From assembly GCF_021538895.1 (NCBI RefSeq), contig NZ_JADDRL010000029.1:28361-92360 (forward strand): DNA of 64,000 nucleotides. The letters are read 5' to 3'. The position numbers and the translations under genes are program-made. The notes below the pieces were generated by a model. That model did not search any database, had not been told where the DNA came from, and was given only the letters and a program-made list of their open reading frames with translations. Shown here piece by piece: positions 7,982-16,197 of this stretch (position 1 is the stretch's first letter; the number at the start of each line of letters is the position of its first letter). This DNA comes from Streptomyces olivochromogenes (GTDB taxonomy: Bacteria > Actinomycetota > Actinomycetes > Streptomycetales > Streptomycetaceae).

Positions 7982-9193
7982 TCAGCCCGGGTTGTCGCCG
8001 TGGGTGAGGGTCTCCCAGGCGACGAAGAGGTTGTTGCTGCCGGCGGGGCGGTTGTTCCGGGTCAGCGTCTGGGTGTTGCTCATGGCGATGCCCAGGCGGT
8101 TGTGCAGGGCGTTGTAGCCGACCTCCGTGACCGGTCCGAGGCCGAGCTTGAGCGAGCCGCCGCACAGCCAGCTCGGGACGGCGGTGCCGAGCTGGTACTT
8201 CGACTGGAAGCCGAGGGCCTGCCGCAGCCGTTCCCCGACGTCCGTGCCGTACAGATCCTGCCCCTGGATCCGGCTGGTCTCGGCGACGTGCGAGATCGCG
8301 GAGATGCCGTACCCCGTGTGCGTGAAGTCCCGGCAGGTCTCCTGGGTGAGCCCGGTGACGAAGGTCGACTGGCCCTGCCAGTAGGAGACGATCTTGGCGG
8401 TGGTGTCCAGGTGCTGGCTGGGCACGGTCTTCGGCACGGAGCCGTCGGAGGCGAGGTAGACGTAGGCGGCCGCGCGGGTGCGGAACTTCGCCATGGCCGT
8501 GTCGTACGACGCCTTGTCCTCCAGGAAGACGGAGATGCCGACGGCGGCCTCCATCATCGACAACTCCCAGTTGCCGTTGGAATTGGAGCCCTTGATGACC
8601 ACCGGCAGGTAGACGTTGCGGAGCATGGTCGCGAAGCGGCCGGAGTTGGCCCAGCTCCCGGTGTACGTGTACTTGATGATCTCGGCGGCCCGGGGCCAGG
8701 AGGAGCCCGCCCAGCCGGTCTGCAGGGGCGCGTTGGAGTTGGTGTGGCTGGTGATCGTGGCCGACCAGGCGTCCATGAGCTGGATGGCCTTCTGCGCGTA
8801 GCGCGCGTCCCGGGTGACGTACCAGGCGAGGGCGTCGGTGTAGGCGGCGATCGCGTCCTCGCGCTCGTCGGTGCAGCCATAGTCGGGATTCGAGTACGAG
8901 CCGCACTCGACCGTCGCCCTGGGCTTCGGGGTGCGGTTCAGATCGGCGTACCTGCTCGCCATCATCTGGTCGTAGGCGCCCTTCCAGGGCTGCGCGCCGG
9001 CCAGGACCTTGCCGCGGGCGAAGTCCAGCTGCCCCTTGGAGACGGTGACTCCGGGGTGGACGAAGGCGGTGGGTGCGGCCTCGGAGCGGTCGGCGGCCGG
9101 CCAGGCGAGCAGGCCGGCCACGAGGGCGCCGACGGCGGCGAGGAAGAGGGCGGGACGTGCTCGGTGGCGGTGTCGGGTGGGGGCGTCTGACAT
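7982..9193 (-). CDS. Secreted alginate-lyase-family polysaccharide lyase
   Basis: A 403-residue protein with an N-terminal basic stretch and hydrophobic signal (PALFLAAVGALVAGLLAWPA, residues 14-33), then a probable cleavage near SEA-AP. The mature part is an alpha/alpha-toroid of the alginate lyase family (PF05426-like): VHPGVTVSKGQLDFARGKV at its start, then DAIAAYTDALAWYVTRDARY, NSNGNWELSMMEAAVGISVF and RDFTHTGYGISAISHVAE, where the Asn, His and Tyr are the expected catalytic-cleft residues. Such enzymes cleave uronic-acid polysaccharides by beta-elimination outside the cell; the true substrate may not be alginate. An operator-like direct repeat similar to the one in Streptomyces chitinase promoters lies about 50 bases upstream of the ATG. 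Confidence 0.88.
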   Translation of the reverse strand: MSDAPTRHRHRARPALFLAAVGALVAGLLAWPAADRSEAAPTAFVHPGVTVSKGQLDFARGKVLAGAQPWKGAYDQMMASRYADLNRTPKPRATVECGSYSNPDYGCTDEREDAIAAYTDALAWYVTRDARYAQKAIQLMDAWSATITSHTNSNAPLQTGWAGSSWPRAAEIIKYTYTGSWANSGRFATMLRNVYLPVVIKGSNSNGNWELSMMEAAVGISVFLEDKASYDTAMAKFRTRAAAYVYLASDGSVPKTVPSQHLDTTAKIVSYWQGQSTFVTGLTQETCRDFTHTGYGISAISHVAETSRIQGQDLYGTDVGERLRQALGFQSKYQLGTAVPSWLCGGSLKLGLGPVTEVGYNALHNRLGIAMSNTQTLTRNNRPAGSNNLFVAWETLTHGDNPG

Positions 9194-9243
9194 GGCAGTC
9201 CGTTCCTGTATGTGAACGACGCTTGGGTTTCTGAACGCGCACG

Positions 9244-9271
9244 CTGGTCCGGACCATAGGTATGGACCAGA
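9244..9271. promoter_or_regulatory. Chitinase-type/DasR-like operator upstream of the lyase gene
   Basis: Read on the minus strand this stretch contains TGGTCCATACCT followed by TGGTCCGGACCA. The first is one base off the 12-bp direct repeat known from Streptomyces chitinase promoters (TGGTCCAGACCT), and the second resembles the DasR site core TGGTCTAGACCA. It lies 51-78 bases upstream of the lyase start, a promoter-proximal position. Binding is inferred, not shown. Confidence 0.6.
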
Positions 9272-9337
9272 CTTCCGTCAAGAGGTGAACAAAGACGGCG
9301 CACTCAGCCCCGGCACAACAGGGCACAAGGCACGACA

Positions 9338-9367
9338 AAGGGCCGCACCGGCGAGGGTGCGGCCCTT
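9338..9367 (-). terminator. Terminator of the thioesterase-dut-DUF3710 operon
   Basis: A 12-bp inverted repeat (AAGGGCCGCACC, five-base loop, GGTGCGGCCCTT) begins 20 bases past the DUF3710 stop. It ends transcription coming leftward from the operon before the lyase promoter region. Confidence 0.8.
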
Positions 9368-9386
9368 CTCGTGTATGCCTGTGCCG

Positions 9387-10157
9387 TTACCGGACCTCGG
9401 TGATCTCCGGTCCGCGCTGCAGCTGACCCATGCCGCCGGAGAAGCGGGAACCGCCCTCCTCCTGCTGTACGCCCTCGGGGACCATCTGGGCGTCGTTCGG
9501 CAGCTTCAGGACGATCGGGTCGCGGGGCGCCATCGGGCCCTCACCGCGCACGACGACCGTGTCCCGGAAGATCTGCTCCAGAAGCCCGGCCGCCTGCGGC
9601 TGCACCGCGCCCTGGCCCGAGATCACACCGCGCAGGAACCAGCGCGGGCCGTCCACACCGACGAACCGCACGACCTGGAAGCCGCCCGTGCCGTCCGGCA
9701 GCTGTACCGGCACCTGGGCGCGCAGCTCCCAGCCCAGCGGACCCTCGACCTCGTCGATGATGCCGCCCTGCTGGGTGATGCCGCTCCCGATCTCCTCGCG
9801 CACCTCGCCCCAGATGCCCTCGCGCTTGGGCGCGGCGAAGGCCTGCAGCTGGATGGCGCTGTCGCGCAGCACGACGGTCGCCGCGACGATCGCGTCGCCC
9901 GCGACCTCGACCCGCAGCTCCATGCCGTCGACGCCCGGCACGAACAGACCGCCGAGATCGACGCGACCCTCGGCCGGATCGCGCACCTCGGTGCTGTCCC
10001 AGGGCCCGTCGGGCCGCGGCTCGGGCTCCAGCCGGACGCGCTCGCGCTCGGCCTCTTCCACTTCCTCGTCCGCCTCGGTGTCGACGCTGTCGACGACCTG
10101 CTCGGCCTCGCCGGCCGCGTCCTCGGCGGCACCCTTCTTGTTGCGACGTCCGAACAC
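9387..10157 (-). CDS. DUF3710 domain protein
   Basis: A 256-residue protein from GTG 10157, one base after the dut stop. The N terminus (VFGRRNKKG) is followed by an acidic low-complexity stretch to about residue 45. The DUF3710 core then runs DPAEGRVDLGGLFVPGVDGM, LRVEVAGDAIVAATVVLRDS, and VRFVGVDGPRWFLRGVISGQ. The family is confined to actinobacteria, has no assigned function and is almost always next to dut, as here. It is predicted to be cytoplasmic, with no membrane segment. Its operon with dUTPase suggests a role in nucleotide or genome maintenance, an inference from context only. Confidence 0.9.
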   Translation of the reverse strand: MFGRRNKKGAAEDAAGEAEQVVDSVDTEADEEVEEAERERVRLEPEPRPDGPWDSTEVRDPAEGRVDLGGLFVPGVDGMELRVEVAGDAIVAATVVLRDSAIQLQAFAAPKREGIWGEVREEIGSGITQQGGIIDEVEGPLGWELRAQVPVQLPDGTGGFQVVRFVGVDGPRWFLRGVISGQGAVQPQAAGLLEQIFRDTVVVRGEGPMAPRDPIVLKLPNDAQMVPEGVQQEEGGSRFSGGMGQLQRGPEITEVR

Positions 10158-10158
10158 G

Positions 10159-10773
10159 TCACTGTCCTTCCCGGTCGGATACGACCGAAGCGTATCGATT
10201 CCCACCCGTCTGGCCGCCCTCGGCGACCTGACCGCTTGTGCCGCTCTCGTCGCCCACCGCGGCGTGGCCACCGGTGGACCCGAAGCCCCCCTCGGCCCGC
10301 GCCGAGTCGGGAAGTTCCGCCACCTCCTGGAAGCGGACCCTCTCGACCTGCTGGACGACCAGTTGGGCAATCCGGTCGAAGCGCTCGAACCGCACGGCCT
10401 CGCGCGGATCGAGATTCACCACGATCACCTTGATCTCCCCACGGTACCCGGCATCAACCGTCCCTGGGGCATTCACCAGGGCGACACCACAGCGGGCGGC
10501 GAGACCGGATCGAGGGTGCACGAAGGCCGCGTACCCCTCCGGGAGGGCGATCGACACTCCCGTGGGCAGAACGGCCCGCTCACCGGGCTTGAGCTCGCAC
10601 GCCTGGGTCGTCCGCAGATCGGCCCCCGCATCGCCGGGGTGCTCGTACGCAGGAAGCGGTACGTCGGGGTCGACACGTCGCATCAGCACGTTCAGGGGCT
10701 CGCGCCGGGCGAAGGGCGGGTACGGCACGGGGGTCGCCGGATTCTCGGGGCTCACGGGGGACTCGGGGATCAC
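10159..10773 (-). CDS. dut: dUTP diphosphatase
   Basis: Deoxyuridine triphosphatase: hydrolyses dUTP to dUMP and diphosphate, keeping uracil out of DNA. All five trimeric dUTPase motifs are visible: AYEHPGDAGADLRT, VHPRSGLAARCG (catalytic serine), VNAPGTVDAGYRGEIKV (catalytic Asp/Tyr), RFDRIAQLVVQ, and the C-terminal lid ARAEGGFGSTGGH. The 204-residue length includes about 35 extra N-terminal residues and a 25-residue tail. I chose GTG 10773 because it forms a GTGA overlap with the thioesterase stop; starts at 10755 or near LNVLMRRVDPD would give the more usual length of about 170. Confidence 0.94.
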   Translation of the reverse strand: MIPESPVSPENPATPVPYPPFARREPLNVLMRRVDPDVPLPAYEHPGDAGADLRTTQACELKPGERAVLPTGVSIALPEGYAAFVHPRSGLAARCGVALVNAPGTVDAGYRGEIKVIVVNLDPREAVRFERFDRIAQLVVQQVERVRFQEVAELPDSARAEGGFGSTGGHAAVGDESGTSGQVAEGGQTGGNRYASVVSDREGQ

Positions 10774-11354
10774 GGGTTCACCTCGAAGGCGCGGGCGCGG
10801 CGGATCTGGTCCGGGTCGCTCATCGCTGCCTGGATCTCCTCGTCGCGGCCGTTGTTGACGAAGTGGTCGACCTTGACCTCGATGAAGAGGGCGTCGGCGC
10901 GGACGGCGACGGGCCCGTCCGGACCGCCGATCCGGCCGGTGGCCGTGGAGTAGATCTTCCGCCCGGCGACCGCGGTCACCTCGGCCTCCAGGTGCAGGGT
11001 GGTCCCCACCGGTACGGGCCGCAGGTAGTCGGTCTCCAGCCGCCCGGTGACGGCGACGGTCCGCAGCAGCCAGTTCAGCGAGCCGACGGTCTCGTCGAGC
11101 GCGGTGGCCAGCACCCCGCCGTGCGCGAGGCCCGGAGCGCCCTGGTGGGCGGGCTGCACGGTGAACTCGGCCGTGAGGGAGACCCCCTCGCCGGCCCGCG
11201 CCTCCAGAAGCAGCCCGTGCGCCTGCTCGCGACCGCACCCGAAACAGTGCGCGTAGTGCGAGCCGAGGAGCTCACCGGGCGCGGGAGCGTCGGGGTGCCG
11301 CACCGGTGTCACGGCGTCGGCGGGAGGCTGAAGAGCTGCGGAACTACGACTCAC
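10770..11354 (-). CDS. PaaI/hotdog-fold thioesterase
   Basis: A protein of about 194 residues with a hotdog-fold acyl-CoA thioesterase domain at 50-170. HQGAPGLAHGGVLATALDET is the active-site helix region (Gly-rich HGG loop and catalytic Asp/Glu), and VTGRLETDYLRPVPVGTTLH is the typical core strand. An N-terminal CFGCG motif (around SHYAHCFGCGREQ) may bind a metal. These cytoplasmic enzymes hydrolyse aryl- or acyl-CoA esters. Its stop overlaps the dut GTG by four bases. The start is uncertain: GTG 11354 (VSRSSAALQPP) is my choice because upstream residues are compositionally odd and the divergent gene promoter must lie in the gap. Confidence 0.85.
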   Translation of the reverse strand: MSRSSAALQPPADAVTPVRHPDAPAPGELLGSHYAHCFGCGREQAHGLLLEARAGEGVSLTAEFTVQPAHQGAPGLAHGGVLATALDETVGSLNWLLRTVAVTGRLETDYLRPVPVGTTLHLEAEVTAVAGRKIYSTATGRIGGPDGPVAVRADALFIEVKVDHFVNNGRDEEIQAAMSDPDQIRRARAFEVNP

Positions 11355-11412
11355 AGGCGCAGACCTTACCCGCGCGTCGGCGGTATCCCGACACCGTGCC
11401 AAGCTTGGCCGC

Positions 11413-11892
11413 ATGCAGCTCTCCGCCACCCCGTACGAAGAACGCCTCACCGCCCCTCGCTCCTGGTGGCTGATCAGCTTCCTGATCGGGGTCTCCCTGG
11501 CCCTGATCCTGCTGCCGTTCGGCACGCTCCCCATGCTGGGCGGCCTGGTCGGCGGCACGGCGGCCGCGGCGGTGGTCGGCAGCTCGTACGGCTCCCCGCG
11601 CATCCGCGTCGTGGGCGACTCCCTGATCGCGGGCGAGGCGAAGATCCCGGTGTCGGCCCTGGGCGAGTGGGAGATCCTGGACGCCGAGGAGGCGCGCGCC
11701 TGGCGCACCTACAAGGCCGACACCCGCGCCTTCCTGCTCCTGCGCTCGTACATCCCGACGGCCCTGCGGGTCGAGGTCACCGACCCGGCCGACCCGACGC
11801 CGTACCTGTACCTGTCGACGCGGGACCCCCAGGGTCTGGCCGCGGCGATCGACGCGGCACGGGGCACCGCGGCGGAGCGGGACGAGCAGTAG
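11413..11892 (+). CDS. DUF3093 membrane protein
   Basis: A 159-residue protein with two adjacent hydrophobic helices near the N terminus (WWLISFLIGVSLALILLPFG and GGLVGGTAAAAVVGSSYG) and then a soluble PH-like beta domain (IRVVGDSLIAGEAKIPVSAL, LSTRDPQGLAAAI). This is the DUF3093 architecture, actinobacterial and of unknown function. It is transcribed away from the thioesterase-dut-DUF3710 operon, a neighbourhood conserved in Streptomyces. The 58-bp gap must contain both start regions, so one transcript is likely leaderless or has a very short leader. Confidence 0.9.
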   Translation: MQLSATPYEERLTAPRSWWLISFLIGVSLALILLPFGTLPMLGGLVGGTAAAAVVGSSYGSPRIRVVGDSLIAGEAKIPVSALGEWEILDAEEARAWRTYKADTRAFLLLRSYIPTALRVEVTDPADPTPYLYLSTRDPQGLAAAIDAARGTAAERDEQ

Positions 11893-11970
11893 GCACGGTC
11901 CGACCGGCAAGGGCGGCTCGACCGGTCGGAGCGGGCCCGGCCGACAGAGGCGTGGCTCGGCGGCGGGGCG

Positions 11971-12927
11971 TCAGTGGCCGAGGTCCTTGGTGATCTCGCC
12001 CAACGTCAGCGGATCCGCCGGCGGCTCCAGCGGGGGCAGCTCGGGCAGCTCGTCCCAGGGCACCTGGATCTTGCGGAGGTCCGCGCGGATGCGGGCCGCG
12101 AGCTTCTTGGTGTCGCGGCGGTTCATGACCGCGCCGACCGCGGCGCCGACCATGAACGGCATCAGGTTGGGCAGGTCGCGCACCGTGCGTTTCATGACCT
12201 GCTGGCGCAGTTCGTGGTGCATCCGGCCGCCGAAGGCGGTGATCGTCGACGGCTTGCGCACGTCGATCCCGCGCTCCCCCGACCAGGAGGACAGATACGC
12301 GGTGCTGCGGTCCTTGAGGGCGCCCGGCGGTCGTACGCCGTAGACCTCGTGGAGTTCGGCGATGAGCTTCAGCTCGATCGCCGCGACGCCGGTGATCTCC
12401 GCGGCCAGCTCGGTCGGCATCGCGGGCGGCACGGGCAGCATCGCCGCCGCGCCGATCCCGGCACCGACCGTCGAGGTGGCGTTCGCGGCGCCCGCCACGA
12501 GCTTGTCGGCGAGTTCCTCGGGCCCGAGGCCCGGGAACTGCCTGCGCAGCGTGGCGAGGTCACGTACGGCGATACGCGGGGCGATATCGATGATCCGGTC
12601 CGCGAGGTGGGCGAGAGCCGCCCGAGCGCGGCTACCGCCCTTGCGCAGGCCGTCCCGGGCCAAGTCCCGGGCCTTGCCCCCGATGACCACGGCCCTGTCC
12701 CGCGCCCGCGACTCCGGTCGAGCGGCGGGTGGCCCCTCGCCGCCGGCGACGGGCACGGGCAGCTCCGCCGACGCCGGGAGGTCAGCCCGGTCGGCCGGTT
12801 CGAGCGGGGCTCCCCTGCCGGATGAGCCCCGCTCGACCTCGCGCGCGCCGCGCGGGCCGTCGGACGGCCCCTGGTCCGCTCCCCGCAGGGGGAAGCGGCG
12901 CTTCCGGGGAGGGGTCGAGCCAGTCAC
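11971..12927 (-). CDS. EcsC-like protein, function unknown
   Basis: A 318-residue protein with a long charged, probably disordered N terminus (1-80) followed by a helical, alanine-rich core. NATSTVGAGIGAAAMLPVPP and AAEITGVAAIELKLIAELHEVYG suggest the EcsC family of membrane-associated proteins; a later segment (DLPNLMPFMVGAAVGAVMNR) could sit in the membrane. In Bacillus, EcsC is linked to the Ecs ABC transporter, but no ABC genes adjoin it here. The downstream-facing neighbour is DUF4193, 13 bases upstream on the same strand, so the two may share a transcript. I am moderately sure of the family and have no functional call. Confidence 0.65.
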   Translation of the reverse strand: MTGSTPPRKRRFPLRGADQGPSDGPRGAREVERGSSGRGAPLEPADRADLPASAELPVPVAGGEGPPAARPESRARDRAVVIGGKARDLARDGLRKGGSRARAALAHLADRIIDIAPRIAVRDLATLRRQFPGLGPEELADKLVAGAANATSTVGAGIGAAAMLPVPPAMPTELAAEITGVAAIELKLIAELHEVYGVRPPGALKDRSTAYLSSWSGERGIDVRKPSTITAFGGRMHHELRQQVMKRTVRDLPNLMPFMVGAAVGAVMNRRDTKKLAARIRADLRKIQVPWDELPELPPLEPPADPLTLGEITKDLGH

Positions 12928-12940
12928 GGCCGACCCGTCC

Positions 12941-13237
12941 TCAGTCGCAGTCGCGGCAGATCGGCTGACCGTTCTTCTCGCGGGCCAGCTGGCTGCGGTG
13001 GTGGACCAGGAAGCAGCTCATGCAGGTGAACTCGTCCTGCTGCTTCGGCAGCACCCGGACGGCCAGCTCCTCGTTCGAGAGGTCCGCACCGGGCAGTTCG
13101 AGTCCCTCGGCGGCCTCGAACTCGTCGACGTCCACCGCCGAGGTGGACTTGTCGTTGCGCCGGGCCTTCAGCTCTTCAAGGCTGTCCGAGTCGACGTCGT
13201 CATCGGTCTTGCGTGGAGTGTCGTAATCGGTTGCCAT
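12941..13237 (-). CDS. DUF4193 small zinc-ribbon-like protein
   Basis: A 98-residue acidic protein from ATG 13237, with a good ribosome binding site (GGGGGAGAG). The first 60 residues are charged (DYDTPRKTDDDVDSDSLEEL). The C terminus has two Cys pairs, FTCMSCFLVHHRSQ and ICRDCD, spaced as a zinc ribbon. This is the actinobacterial DUF4193 family, related in arrangement to RNA-polymerase-associated dksA-like or RbpA-like small proteins, though no such function is shown. A 13-bp gap separates it from the EcsC-like gene downstream. Confidence 0.88.
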   Translation of the reverse strand: MATDYDTPRKTDDDVDSDSLEELKARRNDKSTSAVDVDEFEAAEGLELPGADLSNEELAVRVLPKQQDEFTCMSCFLVHHRSQLAREKNGQPICRDCD

Positions 13238-13652
13238 GTCGCTCTCCCCCTCTGGGTGTCTGCGGTGTCTCCAGCGCACGTAACGCGTGAGAGGCCGGAC
13301 TTGTGCCCGACCCGAGGCGGAGATTTTGCCTCACATCAAGGTCTGTTACTCAATCGACACCCAACCGGACTCCTCAAGAGTGATCGGCTTGGATGGCGAT
13401 GGGGACCGTACACGGTCCGAATGCCGCACCTCAAAGGCGTCTCCACGAGTACTTCCCGTGATCAGGACCCCCGAAAACCCGGATTTTCCCGGCTTTCTAC
13501 CAGGTCGCATGATCACGGAGAGTAGATGGCCGGAAAACCGCTCATGTGATCGATCACACACGGAGAGGCCCGCCGCGCCTCCTGAAAATTCAGCGCAAAG
13601 CGAACATCCCCGCGTGTGTCGCCGAATCGCCTGATTGCGGCTCTCACCCGAT
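13238..13652. other. Intergenic region with a 14-bp palindrome
   Basis: No gene is visible over 415 bases between DUF4193 and the 3' end of cutS, and base composition drops below that of the flanking genes. The left part must hold the DUF4193 promoter. At 13545-13558 there is a perfect palindrome TGTGATCGATCACA, which has the look of a dimeric regulator site (CRP-like half-sites, but with 4 rather than 6 central bases). Confidence 0.6.
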
Positions 13653-14897
13653 TCACACCGGCAGAGTGACCCGCATCACGAGCCCGCCCCCTTCACGCGG
13701 CTCCGCCGAGATGTGCCCGCCGTGGGCGCGGGCCACGGACCGCGCGATCGACAGGCCGAGGCCCACACCCTTGTCGCTGCCCGTACGCTCCGTACGGAGC
13801 CGGGTGAAGGGCTCGAAGAGGTTGTCGATCTCATACGCGGGAACGATCGGGCCGGTGTTCGACACGGTCAGCACCGCCTGTCCGTGCTGGACCTCGGTGG
13901 TGACCCGGACCCAGCCGTCCTCCGCGACGTTGTAGCGCACGGCGTTCTGCACCAGGTTCAGCGCGATGCGCTCCAGCAGGACGCCATTGCCCTGGACGAC
14001 CGCCGGCCCCCGCTCGCCCTCGATCCGCACGCCCTTGGCCTCCGCCTCGGCGTGCACCTGGTCGACCGCCTGCGAGGCGACCTCGGCGAGATCGACGGGC
14101 TTGCGCTCGACGATCTCGTTCTCGCTGCGGGCGAGCAGCAGCAGGCCCTCCACGAGCTGCTCACTGCGCTCGTTGGTGGCCAGCAGCGTCTTGCCGAGCT
14201 GCTGGAGCTCCGGCGGTGCGCCCGGGTCGGACAGATGCACTTCGAGGAGCGTGCGGTTGATCGCGAGCGGGGTGCGCAGCTCGTGCGAGGCGTTCCCGAC
14301 GAAGCGCTGCTGGGCGGTGAAGGCGCGCTGCAGCCGGTCCAGCATGTCGTCGAGGGTGTCGGCGAGCTCCTTGAGCTCGTCGTCCGGGCCGTCCAGCTCG
14401 ATCCGGCGGGACAGGTCCGAGCCCGCCACCGCGCGGGCGGTGCGGGTGATCCGGCCGAGCGGGGTCAGCACCCGGCCCGCCATCGCGTAGCCGAACGCGA
14501 AGGCGATGACGGCGAGGCCCAGCAGGGCCAGCAGCGAGCGGCTGAGCAGGTTGTCCAGCGCGACCTGGCGCTGGTGCTCGATGCACGCGCTGATCGCCTG
14601 GTTGAAGTCGTCCAGCTGCAGGCTGTTCTTGATCGTCGGGCAGTCGGCGCTGCTCACCTGGAGCTTGCTGAAGTCGATGATCTTGAACGGCGGCTGGTTG
14701 CCGGTGCTGATCGCCTGCGCGGCCAGCAGGTAGATGATCGACAGCAGCAGGATGCCGGCGATCAGGAACATGCCGCCGTACAGCAGCGTGAGCCGTATCC
14801 GGATGGTCGGGCGCAGCCACGGGTACGGGGGCTGCGGCCTCCTGGGGTCCCAGGTGGGTTTCGGTGGCGCCTGGGGCGGCGCGGGAGCGGCGGCCAC
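13653..14897 (-). CDS. cutS: CutS sensor histidine kinase
   Basis: A 414-residue kinase. After a proline-rich N terminus there are two membrane helices (about 35-60 and 120-142) flanking a short extracytoplasmic loop with two cysteines (ADCPTIK near 86 and ISACIEH near 105). HAMP follows, then HisKA with NASHELRTPLAINRTLL and HATPase with LVQNAVRYNVAEDGWV and GVGLGLSIARSVARAHGG. Length, sequence and the cutR gene six bases upstream identify the Streptomyces cutRS system, first described as affecting copper-dependent pigment and antibiotic production and later linked to secretion stress. The two external cysteines could form a redox-sensitive disulfide (inference). Confidence 0.93.
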   Translation of the reverse strand: MAAAPAPPQAPPKPTWDPRRPQPPYPWLRPTIRIRLTLLYGGMFLIAGILLLSIIYLLAAQAISTGNQPPFKIIDFSKLQVSSADCPTIKNSLQLDDFNQAISACIEHQRQVALDNLLSRSLLALLGLAVIAFAFGYAMAGRVLTPLGRITRTARAVAGSDLSRRIELDGPDDELKELADTLDDMLDRLQRAFTAQQRFVGNASHELRTPLAINRTLLEVHLSDPGAPPELQQLGKTLLATNERSEQLVEGLLLLARSENEIVERKPVDLAEVASQAVDQVHAEAEAKGVRIEGERGPAVVQGNGVLLERIALNLVQNAVRYNVAEDGWVRVTTEVQHGQAVLTVSNTGPIVPAYEIDNLFEPFTRLRTERTGSDKGVGLGLSIARSVARAHGGHISAEPREGGGLVMRVTLPV

Positions 14898-14903
14898 GGC
14901 GGA

Positions 14904-15557
14904 TCAGATCCGGTAGCCGGAGCCGGGCACGGTGACGATGACGGGCGGCTCGCCCAGCTTGCGGCGCAGGGTCATGACCGTCACGCGTACGACGTTGGTG
15001 AAAGGGTCGGTGTTCTCGTCCCAGGCCTTCTCCAGCAGCTGCTCGGCCGAGACGACGGCGCCCTCGCTGCGCATCAGCACCTCCAGGACCGCGAACTCCT
15101 TGGGCGCGAGCTGGACCTCCTTGCCGTCGCGGAAGACCTCGCGGCGGTTGGGGTCGAGCTTGATGCCGGCACGCTCCAGGACCGGCGGCAGCGGCACGCT
15201 GGTGCGCCGGCCGAGGGCGCGCACGCGCGCGATGAGCTCACTGAACGCGAACGGCTTGGGAAGATAGTCGTCGGCGCCGATCTCCAGGCCCTCGACGCGG
15301 TCGCTCACGTCGCCGGCGGCGGTGAGCATCAGCACGCGCGTGGGCATGCCGAGCTCGACGATCTTGCGACAGACGTCGTCGCCGTGCACGAGCGGGAGGT
15401 CGCGGTCGAGGACGACCACGTCGTAGTCGTTGACGCCGATGCGCTCAAGGGCGGCCGCACCGTCGTACACGACGTCGACGGCCATGGCCTCCCGGCGCAG
15501 TCCGGTGGCCACCGCATCGGCGAGCAGTTGCTCGTCCTCGACGACGAGTACGCGCAC
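14904..15557 (-). CDS. cutR: CutR response regulator
   Basis: A 217-residue OmpR-family regulator. The receiver (1-115) begins MRVLVVEDEQLLADAVATGL, with the phospho-acceptor in VVVLDRDLPLVHG (about residue 51) and YLPKPF. The winged-helix effector (125-217) contains LAPKEFAVLEVLMRSEGAVV and NVVRVTVMTLRRKLGEPPVI. It is the first gene of cutRS; the promoter must lie in the 410-bp gap to the right. CutR controls genes responding to extracytoplasmic protein stress and represses antibiotic production in S. coelicolor/S. lividans, per published work on the family. Confidence 0.94.
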   Translation of the reverse strand: MRVLVVEDEQLLADAVATGLRREAMAVDVVYDGAAALERIGVNDYDVVVLDRDLPLVHGDDVCRKIVELGMPTRVLMLTAAGDVSDRVEGLEIGADDYLPKPFAFSELIARVRALGRRTSVPLPPVLERAGIKLDPNRREVFRDGKEVQLAPKEFAVLEVLMRSEGAVVSAEQLLEKAWDENTDPFTNVVRVTVMTLRRKLGEPPVIVTVPGSGYRI

Positions 15558-15967
15558 GTCTTGTCCTTCCTGTGTCCACCCGCGTAGCGCGCCGTGGGCG
15601 CGCGCGGGCAGGGGCCATCGTGGGGTGTGACTCCATCCTGCCCTTTTCCGCCATAAGTCGGCTGTAAGACGGGGGCACGGCCGCAGAGACCGGGGCGGTG
15701 GCGCGGGAATGCGAGATTTTCTCCTCCGGTTGAGGTTTCCGTGGAAGGGAGCGGGGGGAGGACGGCTTTACACCCCGCGATCACGCTCTGCATGTGCCGC
15801 ACTCCAAGCGGTACACCGCGATCCGCTTCTGCAGAGTGGGCGTGGGTGTCCGGCACCGTCGCCGCCCGGCTCGGGCAGCGCTGGGCACCCGCAAGAGACG
15901 TGATCGCCCCTTCCCAATGGCACACCCCGGTGCCACCGACCCACGACCCAGGACGAGGGGGCGCAGC
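15558..15967. other. Divergent control region between cutR and a small gene
   Basis: 410 bases with no convincing gene. Both neighbours are transcribed outward, so it must hold two promoters. On the cutR side (15645-15675) there is an A+T-richer patch (CCATAAGTCGGCTGTAAGAC on the plus strand) that could be a promoter core. No repeat or strong hairpin was seen. Confidence 0.5.
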
Positions 15968-16132
15968 ATGGACGCATTCACCGCAGGACTTCTGCAGCGC
16001 ATAAGGGCGACCGAGTCCGACCTCACGCGGGCTCGCGACGAGGGCGACGACTTCCTCGTCGAGGTGGAGCAGGCAGAGCTCGACGACCTGCGCCGCCTCG
16101 CCGCCGAACACGGTGTGGAGGTCAGCGCCTAG
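15968..16132 (+). CDS. Conserved small protein (54 aa), unknown
   Basis: ATG 15968 is preceded by GAGGGGGCGC. The product (MDAFTAGLLQRIRATESDLT ...) is predicted to be one amphipathic helical hairpin or coiled coil: heptad-like Leu/Ile/Val spacing, strongly acidic middle (DEGDDFLVEVEQAELDDL), no membrane segment. I recall this kind of protein as conserved beside cutRS in Streptomyces, with no assigned role. A clear terminator follows 26 bases after the stop, consistent with a monocistronic small gene. A partner of a larger protein is likely, but none can be named. Confidence 0.75.
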   Translation: MDAFTAGLLQRIRATESDLTRARDEGDDFLVEVEQAELDDLRRLAAEHGVEVSA

Positions 16133-16158
16133 CGTCTGATCGCGCATAAGCAGACAAC

Positions 16159-16189
16159 GAGCCCCCGGCGAATCCAGCGCCGGGGGCTC
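16159..16189 (+). terminator. Intrinsic terminator of the 54-aa gene
   Basis: A perfect 12-bp stem (GAGCCCCCGGCG / CGCCGGGGGCTC) with a seven-base loop is followed by GGTGTTTTT. This is one of the few hairpins in the window with a real T-run. Confidence 0.9.
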
Positions 16190-16197
16190 GGTGTTTT

